DNA from: Vibrio cyclitrophicus
Lineage (GTDB): Bacteria > Pseudomonadota > Gammaproteobacteria > Enterobacterales > Vibrionaceae
Direction of reading: 5' to 3'
Assembly: GCA_023206055.1 (NCBI GenBank)
Contig: CP065366.1
Coordinates: forward strand, 930,001 to 994,000
Length of the DNA stretch: 64,000 nt
Shown: positions 8,851 to 16,915 of the stretch, one piece after another
How positions within the stretch are numbered: position 1 is the first letter of the stretch
Layout of the letters: every line of letters begins with the position of its first letter
Notes under the pieces: generated by a model
Seen by the model: only the letters and a program-made list of their open reading frames with translations
Told to the model about the DNA's origin: nothing
Database searches by the model: none
Position numbers and translations under genes: made by a program

Positions 8851-10742
8851 TATTTAATTGGCTCACTTTGATAATCTTCTGCAAGGATAATATGATCTAA
8901 AATCCGTCTTACTACTGGGCCGCCGTTAGAAGAACCGCCACCTGCGTTCTCTAGAACGATAGTCACGACGGCTTCAGGATCTTCAAAAGGCGCGTAACCC
9001 GTAAAGAGGGCGTGATCGCGCAAGTGCTCTGCGATTTCATCCGCGTTGTACTCTTCATCTTCTTTTAAGCCGAACACCTGCGCGGTACCCGATTTACCAG
9101 CGGTTTGGTAAGACATCTTCTGGAATGAACGTCTTGCGGTGCCTTTCTTACCGTGGTTAGCCAGCCTCATACCTTCCTGAGCGATATCCCAATACTTTTG
9201 CTTAACCCCGGTTAGCGGTGGGTAGGTTTCAATGTCCGACATGATTTGTTCATCAAATGGACGGCCGTTATCAATGGTTGAACGAAGTAGGTGAGGTGCT
9301 GTTACTTCTCCTTCATTGACCAAAACTGATGTGGCTTTTGCAATCTGCATTGGTGTTGCAGTCCAGTAGCCTTGGCCAATACCAACCGGGATGGTGTCAC
9401 CTTGGTACCAAGGCACACGGTGTCTTGCCATTTTCCAATCACGAGTTGGCATATTGGCTTTACTTTCTTCATAAATATCGATGCCGGTATAATCACCAAA
9501 TCCAAACATCATCATCCATTTGGATATGCGATCAATACCAAGGTCATAAGCAATTTGGTAAAAGAAAGTATCCACTGACTCTTCTATCGCTTTCTCTATA
9601 TCAACGACACCGTGTCCCCAGCGCAACCAGTCACGAAATGGTCTTGTTTTGGAATTAGGGATCTTCCAATAACCTGGGTCATTACGCGTTGTATTGGGTG
9701 TAATCACACCTTCTTGCAGAGCCGCAACAGCAATGAATGGCTTGATCGTCGATGCTGGTGGATAAATACCTAGTGTTGCACGGTTAACCAAAGGGCGGTC
9801 TTTGTCTTGAAGTAGCGCGTTATAACCTTTAGACGAAATACCATGTACGAACGCATTTGGGTCGTAGCTTGGGCTAGATACCATAGCTAACACGCCATTG
9901 TCTTTCGGGTCGAGAACGATAGCTGAACCACGGCGACCATCAAGTAACTTATGTACGTATAGTTGTAGCTTGATATCTAAGTTGAGCACGATATCTTTAC
10001 CCGGAACCGACGGTACAAACTTAAGGGTACGGATCACTCGCCCACGGCTGTTAACTTCGACTTCTTGATAGCCAGCGGTACCGTGAAGCATGTCTTCGTA
10101 GTAGCGCTCAATACCAAGTTTACCGATGTCGCGAGTGGCTTGGTAATTTGCGTCTTTCTCTTCTCGTACTAAGCGCTGCATATCACGGTCATTGATGCGC
10201 GATACGTAGCCAATCACGTGAGTTAACACATCACCATAAGGGTAGAAACGTTTTAGCGTACCTGTAACTTCCACACCTGGGAAGTTATGCTGATTTACAG
10301 AGAAGATCGCAACTTGTTCTTCGGTAAGCTGATTCAAAATAGGTACTGACTTGAAGCGTCGTGCATTGCGACGATCACGATCAAATCGTTCAATACGCTC
10401 TGGCGGGATCTCGATTAATTCTTGTAGACGGACGAGCGTGTCATCCATATCTTTGATTTTTTCTGGCGTGATTTCTAGGTTGAAAACCGGACGATTTTCG
10501 GCAAGTAGTACACCATTACGATCGTAAATTAAACCACGGTTAGGGGCGATTGGAACGACCTTGATGCGGTTATCGTTAGAGCGGGTTTTATAGTCTTGAT
10601 ATTGATTGACCTGAATGTTGTACAGGTTAACAACCAACATCGATATCATGACTATGATCCCCGCAAACGCAACAAAAGCACGATTAGTAAATAGTCGTGC
10701 TTCTGCTTTGTAATCACGGATTTGGCTACGTTTACGTAACAT
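8850..10742 (-). CDS. mrdA: Peptidoglycan D,D-transpeptidase MrdA (PBP2)
   Basis: MrdA is the class B penicillin-binding protein that cross-links peptidoglycan during lateral wall growth. It has 630 residues: a short cytoplasmic tail, one TM helix (about residues 24-45), a dimerisation/pedestal domain, and a C-terminal transpeptidase domain. Active-site motifs are STIK (in PASTIKPF), SVD, and KSGTA. It is transcribed with rlmH upstream (6-nt gap) and rodA downstream (1-nt overlap). Confidence 0.97.
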   Translation of the reverse strand: MLRKRSQIRDYKAEARLFTNRAFVAFAGIIVMISMLVVNLYNIQVNQYQDYKTRSNDNRIKVVPIAPNRGLIYDRNGVLLAENRPVFNLEITPEKIKDMDDTLVRLQELIEIPPERIERFDRDRRNARRFKSVPILNQLTEEQVAIFSVNQHNFPGVEVTGTLKRFYPYGDVLTHVIGYVSRINDRDMQRLVREEKDANYQATRDIGKLGIERYYEDMLHGTAGYQEVEVNSRGRVIRTLKFVPSVPGKDIVLNLDIKLQLYVHKLLDGRRGSAIVLDPKDNGVLAMVSSPSYDPNAFVHGISSKGYNALLQDKDRPLVNRATLGIYPPASTIKPFIAVAALQEGVITPNTTRNDPGYWKIPNSKTRPFRDWLRWGHGVVDIEKAIEESVDTFFYQIAYDLGIDRISKWMMMFGFGDYTGIDIYEESKANMPTRDWKMARHRVPWYQGDTIPVGIGQGYWTATPMQIAKATSVLVNEGEVTAPHLLRSTIDNGRPFDEQIMSDIETYPPLTGVKQKYWDIAQEGMRLANHGKKGTARRSFQKMSYQTAGKSGTAQVFGLKEDEEYNADEIAEHLRDHALFTGYAPFEDPEAVVTIVLENAGGGSSNGGPVVRRILDHIILAEDYQSEPIK

Positions 10743-10748
10743 TAACGC

Positions 10749-11219
10749 TTATTCTCGATGATAAGGGTGGTTAGCAGTGATGCTCCAAGCTCGATACAAG
10801 CTTTCAGCCATGATAACGCGTACTAATGGGTGAGGGAGAGTAAGCGCAGACAGAGACCAACTTTGGTCTGCAGCCGCTTTACATGCAGGTGCTAATCCTT
10901 CAGGCCCGCCGATAAGGATAGAAACGTCGCGTCCATCCAATTTCCAACTTTCCAATTGCTCTGCCAGTTGTGGGGTGTCCCACTTTTTACCTGGGATATC
11001 GAGCGTGACAATGCGGTTGCCTTTTGGAACCGCGGCCAACATTGCTTCGCCTTCTTTTTGAAGAATGCGTGCAATATCCGCATTTTTACCGCGCTTTCCC
11101 GCAGTGATTTCAATGAGCTCTAATGGCATATCATGAGGGAAGCGGCGTTTATATTCTTTAAAGCCTTCTTCAACCCACTTCGGCATTTTTGTGCCAACTG
11201 CGATTAATTGGATCTTCAA
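10749..11219 (-). CDS. rlmH: 23S rRNA (pseudouridine1915-N3)-methyltransferase RlmH
   Basis: RlmH is a SPOUT-class methyltransferase that acts on pseudouridine 1915 of helix 69 in assembled 70S ribosomes. At 156 residues it matches the family length. The SAM-binding knot carries LIGGPEGLAP, and the C-terminal tail HPLVRVIMAESLYRAW...NHPYHRE is nearly invariant. It begins 3 nt after the rsfS stop, so the ribosome-related pair is translated together ahead of the elongasome genes. Confidence 0.97.
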   Translation of the reverse strand: MKIQLIAVGTKMPKWVEEGFKEYKRRFPHDMPLELIEITAGKRGKNADIARILQKEGEAMLAAVPKGNRIVTLDIPGKKWDTPQLAEQLESWKLDGRDVSILIGGPEGLAPACKAAADQSWSLSALTLPHPLVRVIMAESLYRAWSITANHPYHRE

Positions 11220-11222
11220 AGC

Positions 11223-11540
11223 TTAGCCCCAAAGTTTTTCTAGTTGGTACAGTTCACGGTGTTCTTCTTGCATAACGTGTAGCATGCTTGTGCCCATATC
11301 TAGAACAACCCATTCACCTTCTTGCTGGCCGTCCATGCCTAGTGGCTGCATACCTGCTTTACGTACTTCATCAGCAACATGCTGTGCAATAGAAGCAACA
11401 TGGCGCTTAGAGGTGCCAGTACAAACAATCATGTAATCAGTAACACTTGATTTGCCTTCAACATCGATGGTCACAATCGATTCTGCTTTCATGTCGTCGG
11501 CTTTGTCTGCAAGAAAATCTTTTAGTTCTTCACGTAACAC
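11223..11540 (-). CDS. rsfS: Ribosome silencing factor RsfS
   Basis: RsfS binds protein uL14 on the large ribosomal subunit and blocks subunit joining under nutrient limitation. The 105-residue protein has the family core DYMIVCTGTSKRHVASIA and ends with the conserved VLDMGTSMLHVMQEEHRELYQLEKLWG-type region. It lies 64 nt downstream of holA with no gene between them. In E. coli, nadD and cobC occupy that interval. Confidence 0.96.
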   Translation of the reverse strand: MLREELKDFLADKADDMKAESIVTIDVEGKSSVTDYMIVCTGTSKRHVASIAQHVADEVRKAGMQPLGMDGQQEGEWVVLDMGTSMLHVMQEEHRELYQLEKLWG

Positions 11541-11604
11541 GGGGTGTTCCTTTAATCTGAATTTAGCTTTTTAGGGGCTGTTGACCCTAGAATATACCAC
11601 GCTT

Positions 11605-12630
11605 TTATGCGTGAAATGGTATTGAAGCTGAAGGGATACAAAACTCTACGCTTAACTGATGAATTAGTGGCCAAGGCGACTGCTCATATTGAGTTTTTGT
11701 CATCAATTCAGCTTGCGTGAGCAACGCGAACAAAGAGTGTAATTGAGAAATCGAAACTCTTGTTAGCGCGGCGTTATAAAGAGGTTTTTTAGATTGCCAG
11801 ATACGGTGTTTGTCGAAGACCTGACCAATCGGCATCTGTTTCATTTGTTGCTGCATTTGTAATAGCAGAGCAAGCTCACGTTGTATGCTACGTAATAAAA
11901 TGACGGGTTCGACGCCTTCAGCTTCTAGCTGACGCAGGATTCGTTGTGCTCGGTTACCTTTGCCTGCTAATAGCGCATCACTCCAATGGAATGGAGTAAA
12001 ATGGTTGTGTCGACTCAGCGATTCTTCTAAGCGCACTAACGTAAGCTTTCCGTCTGGATATTGAAGTGCCAGTTTTTCTAAGCTTTGTGTTAGAGCAAAC
12101 AGATTACCCTCATGCCATTGCGCCAGCATTTGAATCGCCTCAGGATCTGGCGTTAAACCGATTTGACGGCAGCGTGCTTGGACAAACTGAGGCAATCGGC
12201 TGACATCTGGTGTTAGGCAACTGACCCAGTGACCCTGATTCGAAAGTGCCTTAAACCACTTAGCGCTTTCTTGAGCTTTAGTGAGCTTAGTGCCCACCAA
12301 GATCAACAATATATCACTGTGGATATGCTCGGAGATTGCGAGTAGCTCTTTTGCTATTGCGGCATTGACGCCTGACTCTGGCAGCTCAAGTTCGATGACC
12401 TGGCGGCTAGAGAATAGGCTCAGTGCTTGAGTGCAGTCGTAGACCTGGTTCCAGTCGAGGCTGCTATCAATCGCAAAGCGGTGACGTTCTTCAAAACCTT
12501 GTTGTTTTGCAGCCTTTTGAATCGCTTCTCGGCTTTCTTGCAGCAGTAGAGGTTCGTTACCAAAAATTAGGTAAACATTACTCAACTGTTTAGCCAGTTG
12601 CTCAGATAAACGATCAGCAAAAATACGCAT
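11605..12630 (-). CDS. holA: DNA polymerase III subunit delta
   Basis: HolA is the clamp-loader delta subunit that opens the beta sliding clamp. The 341-residue protein matches the family length. The N-terminal region contains the YLIFGNEPLLLQES stretch typical of delta. The clamp-binding region is near SLFSSRQVIELELP. It is tightly linked to lptE (9-nt gap), as in other gammaproteobacteria. Confidence 0.95.
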   Translation of the reverse strand: MRIFADRLSEQLAKQLSNVYLIFGNEPLLLQESREAIQKAAKQQGFEERHRFAIDSSLDWNQVYDCTQALSLFSSRQVIELELPESGVNAAIAKELLAISEHIHSDILLILVGTKLTKAQESAKWFKALSNQGHWVSCLTPDVSRLPQFVQARCRQIGLTPDPEAIQMLAQWHEGNLFALTQSLEKLALQYPDGKLTLVRLEESLSRHNHFTPFHWSDALLAGKGNRAQRILRQLEAEGVEPVILLRSIQRELALLLQMQQQMKQMPIGQVFDKHRIWQSKKPLYNAALTRVSISQLHSLFALLTQAELMTKTQYEQSPWPLIHQLSVEFCIPSASIPFHA

Positions 12631-12639
12631 TAATTAAAC

Positions 12640-13296
12640 CTATTGCTCGACAGTTACATTAGGCTCAGCATCAGGTGTTGTACTGGCGTCGATCTCAACG
12701 TCTTCAATTTCGATGTTCTTGATGTTGTACTGTTTCTCAAGCTCTTTTACTTGTACGTTTTCCAAAGCATCAAGATCCATGCTGCCTGCTGCAATGTTTG
12801 CTTTCAATCGAGCCATTTGACGAAGGATTTGGCTTGACGCAAGCTTACGCATTTCATCTTCAATCATGTCTCGCTCAACCGATTTTGCTAATGCGGTTAA
12901 CGGATTGTCTAGGTAGCTACGGGTTACGCTCGTTGAGAATGTCTTTGAGCCTAATTCAGGAATCGTGACGCGGTATGATGCGTTGAGTGTCAGTTCTTTT
13001 TCCGCTGCACGAGTATTCTGGTAAAGGGATAGAGTTCGCTCACTAACGCTTTCGCTAATAATATGCAAATTAGGGGTGTTTTCTGTAGGCGATACGATTT
13101 CTACATCATTCATACGCAGTTGAGCTTTCATCATACGTGTAAAGGTACTGTATTGGTCGTAACTGGTTACGGAGATCTTGTTGAGTTCTTCTGGGACGGA
13201 GTAATCACCACGTAGGTGGAAACCACAGGCACTTAATAGGCTAACGATTAAAACAACAACAGTAACTTTCAATGAAGATAGTGAAATCAGGCGCAT
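12640..13296 (-). CDS. lptE: LPS-assembly lipoprotein LptE
   Basis: LptE plugs the LptD barrel and helps insert lipopolysaccharide into the outer leaflet of the outer membrane. The 218-residue precursor has a signal peptide with lipobox LLSACG and the conserved GFHLRGDYSVP start of the mature protein. The C-terminal ~25 residues are acidic and Pro/Thr/Val-rich, probably disordered, and longer than in E. coli. It sits between leuS and holA, the usual arrangement. Confidence 0.95.
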   Translation of the reverse strand: MRLISLSSLKVTVVVLIVSLLSACGFHLRGDYSVPEELNKISVTSYDQYSTFTRMMKAQLRMNDVEIVSPTENTPNLHIISESVSERTLSLYQNTRAAEKELTLNASYRVTIPELGSKTFSTSVTRSYLDNPLTALAKSVERDMIEDEMRKLASSQILRQMARLKANIAAGSMDLDALENVQVKELEKQYNIKNIEIEDVEIDASTTPDAEPNVTVEQ

Positions 13297-13385
13297 TATT
13301 TGATGGCTCTCATGAAGGTAGAATACTTATTTAAAGGCTTTAATTCGTTTGAGTGGTTAGGCTCAAGTCTAAAGCGCTTAAATAA

Positions 13386-13415
13386 GTAGACAGGGCAATT
13401 AGCTACCCTGTCTAC
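13386..13415 (-). other. Intercistronic hairpin between leuS and lptE
   Basis: A perfect 10-bp inverted repeat (GTAGACAGGG / CCCTGTCTAC, 10-nt loop) lies in the 179-nt gap between the leuS stop and the lptE start. It has no T tract on the minus strand, so it is probably not a simple terminator. It could be an RNA-processing or stability element within a leuS-lptE-holA transcript. Function is inferred only from position. Confidence 0.5.
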
Positions 13416-13475
13416 AGACTGCTTTTGATGAATTAAGTTCGTTAATTCTTTAGCAATTGCATTGTGCTAACGAAA

Positions 13476-16052
13476 TTAGTTAGCAACGATGTTTAGAAGC
13501 TTGCCTGGTACGAAGATAACTTTACGGATAGTTAAGCCATCTAGGAACTTCTTAGCGTTCTCATCGTTTAGACCAAGTTCACGAACTTGCTCTTCTGTCG
13601 CGTCAGCAGCAACCGTTAGTTTCGCTCGTAGCTTACCGTTGATCATTACAACGATAGTCTTTTCGTCTTCAACTAGCGCTTTCTCATCGAAAGTTGGCCA
13701 TGTTGCTGAGTCTACGTTTGATTCACCAAGTGCAATCCACATTTCATAAGAGATGTGTGGAGTCATTGGGTAAAGCATACGAACCACTGCTTTTAGCGCT
13801 TCATCAAGAATTGCACGATCTTGTACCGATTCTTGAGGTGCTTTCGCTAGCTTGTTCATCAGCTCCATAATCGCAGCGATGGCAGTGTTGAATGTTTGGC
13901 GGCGGCCGATATCGTCCGTTACTTTCGCGATAGTCTTGTGGATATCACGACGAAGTGCTTTCTGGTCGCCAGATAGCGCAGAAGCATCAACAGCTTCAGC
14001 GGCACCTTTAGAAGAGTGAGCGTGAACCAATTTCCAAACACGTTTAAGGAAGCGGTTTGCGCCTTCAACGCCAGACTCTTGCCACTCAAGTGTCATGTCT
14101 GCAGGAGAAGCAAACATCATGAATAGACGTACTGTATCAGCGCCGTACTTGTCTACCATCTCTTGTGGGTCGATACCGTTGTTCTTAGACTTAGACATCT
14201 TGATCATGCCTGAGTGCTCAACTTCGCGGCCTTGATCGTCGACTGCTTTTTCGATGCGACCTTTCGCGTCACGGTCGATAGTCACGTCAGTTGGAGCAAT
14301 CCATTCCTTCGTGCCTTTCTCGTTCGTGTGGTAGAACGCATCAGCGAGAACCATACCTTGACATAGAAGTTGTTTGAACGGTTCATCAGATGTCACGTAA
14401 CCCGCATCACGAAGAAGCTTGTGGAAGAAACGAGAGTAAAGCAGGTGCATACATGCGTGCTCGATACCACCAACGTATTGGTCAACTGGTAGCCAGTAGT
14501 TTGCTTTCTCTGGATCTAGAATGTCGTCAGCTTGTGGTGAGCAGTAACGTGCGTAGTACCATGAAGATTCCATGAACGTATCGAACGTATCAGTTTCACG
14601 TAGAGCTGGTTCGCCATTGAACGTTGTTTCAGCCCAAGACTTGTCTGCCTTGATTGGGCTAGTCACGCCATCCATTACTACATCTTCAGGAAGAATAACG
14701 GGCAGTTGGTCTGCTGGTACTGGGTGAACTTCACCGTCTTCAGTGGTTACCATTGGGATTGGAGCACCCCAGTAACGCTGACGAGATACACCCCAGTCAC
14801 GTAGGCGGAAGTTTACTGTTTTCTTACCTTTGCCTTCGGCTTCAAGCTTCGCAGCAATTGCATCGAATGCTTCTTGGAACGCAAGACCATCGAATTCACC
14901 AGAGTCGAACAGTACACCTTTTTCAGTGTAAGCCGCTTCAGAAACGTCTAGCTCAGAACCATCTTCAGGTTTGATTACTGGGATGATATCGATGCCGTAC
15001 TTAGTTGCGAATTCGTAGTCACGTTGATCGTGAGCTGGAACTGCCATTACCGCACCTGTGCCGTAATCCATAAGCACGAAGTTAGCTACGTAAACAGGAA
15101 CAACACGACCGTTAAGAGGGTGGATAGCCGTTAGGCCAGTATCCATACCTTTCTTTTCCATCGTTGCTAGTTCAGCTTCAGCAACTTTAGTGTTACGACA
15201 CTCTTCAACGAATGCAGCAAGCTCAGGATTGTTTTGAGACGCTTTTTCTGCAAGAGGGTGACCAGCAGCGATACCTACGTAAGAAACACCCATTAGTGTG
15301 TCTGGACGAGTTGTATACACTTCTAGTGGTGCTTCTTCACCGTTAACAGCGAAAGATAGCTCAACACCTTCAGAACGACCGATCCAGTTGCGCTGCATGG
15401 TCTTAACCATTTCAGGCCAACCTTCAAGGTTGTCTAGATCGTCTAGTAGTTCTTGTGCGTACTCAGTGATTTTAATGAACCACTGTGGAATTTTCTTTTG
15501 TTCTACTGGAGTATCACAACGCCAGCAACAACCGTCTTCTACTTGCTCGTTTGCCAGTACAGTTTGGTCGTTTGGACACCAGTTCACAGAAGACGTCTTC
15601 TTGTAAACTAGGCCTTTCTCGTAAAGTTTAGTGAAGAACTCTTGTTCCCAACGGTAGTACTCGGGAGTACATGTTGCGAATTCACGGTTCCAATCGTAAC
15701 CAAAGCCTAGAAGTTTAAGCTGATTCTTCATGTACTCAATGTTTTCGTAAGTCCATGGTGCAGGTGCTGTGTTGTTTTTAACAGCTGCGTTTTCTGCAGG
15801 TAGGCCGAATGCATCCCAACCAATTGGCTGCATTACGTTTTTGCCTTGTAGACGTTGGAAACGAGATACCACATCACCGATGGTGTAGTTACGCACGTGA
15901 CCCATGTGCAGTCGGCCACTTGGGTAAGGGAACATAGAAAGACAGTAGAATTTTTCTTTGTTTGGGTCTTCACTTACAACGAAAGTCTCGCTGTTATCCC
16001 AGTGTTGTTGAACCTTTTGTTCAATCTCTTGCGGGTTATATTGTTCTTGCAT
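13476..16052 (-). CDS. leuS: Leucyl-tRNA synthetase
   Basis: LeuS charges tRNA-Leu with leucine. The 858-residue class I synthetase has the HIGH-type motif HMGH at residues 49-52 (after PSGRL) and KMSKS near residue 620. A CP1 editing domain lies between, with a zinc-binding-type cluster around CPNDQ and CCWRC. The C-terminal anticodon/tRNA-binding region ends in VPGKLLNIVAN. It opens the run of minus-strand genes continuing to lptE and holA. The upstream region contains a dyad element at 16151-16232. Confidence 0.98.
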   Translation of the reverse strand: MQEQYNPQEIEQKVQQHWDNSETFVVSEDPNKEKFYCLSMFPYPSGRLHMGHVRNYTIGDVVSRFQRLQGKNVMQPIGWDAFGLPAENAAVKNNTAPAPWTYENIEYMKNQLKLLGFGYDWNREFATCTPEYYRWEQEFFTKLYEKGLVYKKTSSVNWCPNDQTVLANEQVEDGCCWRCDTPVEQKKIPQWFIKITEYAQELLDDLDNLEGWPEMVKTMQRNWIGRSEGVELSFAVNGEEAPLEVYTTRPDTLMGVSYVGIAAGHPLAEKASQNNPELAAFVEECRNTKVAEAELATMEKKGMDTGLTAIHPLNGRVVPVYVANFVLMDYGTGAVMAVPAHDQRDYEFATKYGIDIIPVIKPEDGSELDVSEAAYTEKGVLFDSGEFDGLAFQEAFDAIAAKLEAEGKGKKTVNFRLRDWGVSRQRYWGAPIPMVTTEDGEVHPVPADQLPVILPEDVVMDGVTSPIKADKSWAETTFNGEPALRETDTFDTFMESSWYYARYCSPQADDILDPEKANYWLPVDQYVGGIEHACMHLLYSRFFHKLLRDAGYVTSDEPFKQLLCQGMVLADAFYHTNEKGTKEWIAPTDVTIDRDAKGRIEKAVDDQGREVEHSGMIKMSKSKNNGIDPQEMVDKYGADTVRLFMMFASPADMTLEWQESGVEGANRFLKRVWKLVHAHSSKGAAEAVDASALSGDQKALRRDIHKTIAKVTDDIGRRQTFNTAIAAIMELMNKLAKAPQESVQDRAILDEALKAVVRMLYPMTPHISYEMWIALGESNVDSATWPTFDEKALVEDEKTIVVMINGKLRAKLTVAADATEEQVRELGLNDENAKKFLDGLTIRKVIFVPGKLLNIVAN

Positions 16053-16150
16053 CGATGGTATCCGGTTATCTTGGAATTTGTGAGTTCGGTTAGAACAGAA
16101 TCTTACAGATCGTCATAGAATACCTAAAGGAGCTGAGTACAACAATAGTT

Positions 16151-16232
16151 ATACCCTTCATACTTGCAGTTGCAGCACGGTTGATTACGTAAATTCAACC
16201 GAATTACTAAGGATAGCTATACTTAAGGGTAT
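16151..16232. repeat. Nested inverted-repeat (MITE/REP-like) element
   Basis: Outer arms ATACCCTT (16151-16158) and AAGGGTAT (16225-16232) enclose an inner hairpin CGGTTGA (16178-16184) / TCAACCG (16195-16201). The whole is about 80-90 bp, non-coding, and sits between the divergent leuS and ybeL-like genes. The architecture resembles small intergenic repeats common in Vibrio. Other copies cannot be searched for here, so calling it a dispersed repeat is inference. Confidence 0.45.
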
Positions 16233-16318
16233 GAATTGCATTTGTTTGTTAGGCGCTAGTGGCTTAACCGTGTAACAGCTCATTCGGATAAAGGTTGGTA
16301 ATCTTAAGGAGGTCGTTT

Positions 16319-16789
16319 ATGCCGAAGAAAAAAGCGCTCTATGAAGAAGTGGTTGAAGAGGTCATCGAAACGCTGAAGCATAGTCCTGAAGAGCTCAACA
16401 ACAAAATCGAAACGTCAGGTAAGTATGCGAAAGCAGCTAATGACATGACCAAAGATGAACTGTCATTGATTTCGGCTTATGTGAAGTCGGATTTAAAAGA
16501 GTTTTCCGAAAGTTATGAAGAGAGCAAAGGTGGTCCATTTTACTTAATGATCACAGATTCTATTTGGCAAGGGCTCTTGGATATCACTGATCGTACTAAG
16601 GTTGAATGGGTTGAACTGTTCCAAGACTTAGAACACCAAGGTTTGTATCAAGCGGATGAAGTTATTGGGCTCGGAACACTCGTCTGTGATGAGTGCGGAC
16701 ATCAAACTGAATACAACCACCCAACGACGATTATTCCGTGTATTAAATGTGGCTCGACAGGGTTTAGCCGTAAAGCGCTTAAGCCGTAA
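16319..16789 (+). CDS. Zinc-ribbon protein of the YbeL family (DUF1451)
   Basis: This 156-residue protein resembles E. coli YbeL. The N-terminal two thirds are helical and acidic. The C-terminus is a zinc ribbon formed by CDECGH and CIKCGS. Function is unknown. An AAGGAGG Shine-Dalgarno at 16306-16312 sits six bases before this ATG, so this start is preferred over the GTG eight codons upstream. It is divergent from leuS and convergent with lnt, as ybeL lies next to leuS in enterics. Confidence 0.85.
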   Translation: MPKKKALYEEVVEEVIETLKHSPEELNNKIETSGKYAKAANDMTKDELSLISAYVKSDLKEFSESYEESKGGPFYLMITDSIWQGLLDITDRTKVEWVELFQDLEHQGLYQADEVIGLGTLVCDECGHQTEYNHPTTIIPCIKCGSTGFSRKALKP

Positions 16790-16829
16790 AACCTGAGCCA
16801 TAGCGTCTTCAACTTTACACCGCAGCAAT

Positions 16830-16858
16830 AAAAAAGGGTTGACCCAATCAGTCAACCC
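16830..16858 (-). terminator. Terminator after lnt (bidirectional position)
   Basis: The stem GGGTTGAC / GTCAACCC (16836-16858) is followed on the minus strand by TTTTTT. It ends the lnt transcript about 57 nt after its stop. It also lies between the convergent ybeL-like gene and lnt. Confidence 0.8.
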
Positions 16859-16873
16859 TCAAATCACTTTTCG

Positions 16874-16915
16874 TCGAATCTCGAATCTCGAATCTCGAAT
16901 CTCGAATCTCGAATC
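16874..16915. repeat. Heptamer tandem repeat (6 x TCGAATC)
   Basis: Six perfect head-to-tail copies of the 7-mer TCGAATC run from 16874 to 16915. The last base is also the first base of the lnt stop codon complement. The array therefore lies between the lnt stop and its terminator, outside any reading frame. Such arrays vary in copy number by slippage. Confidence 0.95.

Noticed and set aside
13489..15606. Several plus-strand frames of 60-100 codons
   Set aside because: They are shadows antisense to leuS, which is intact and fully conserved.
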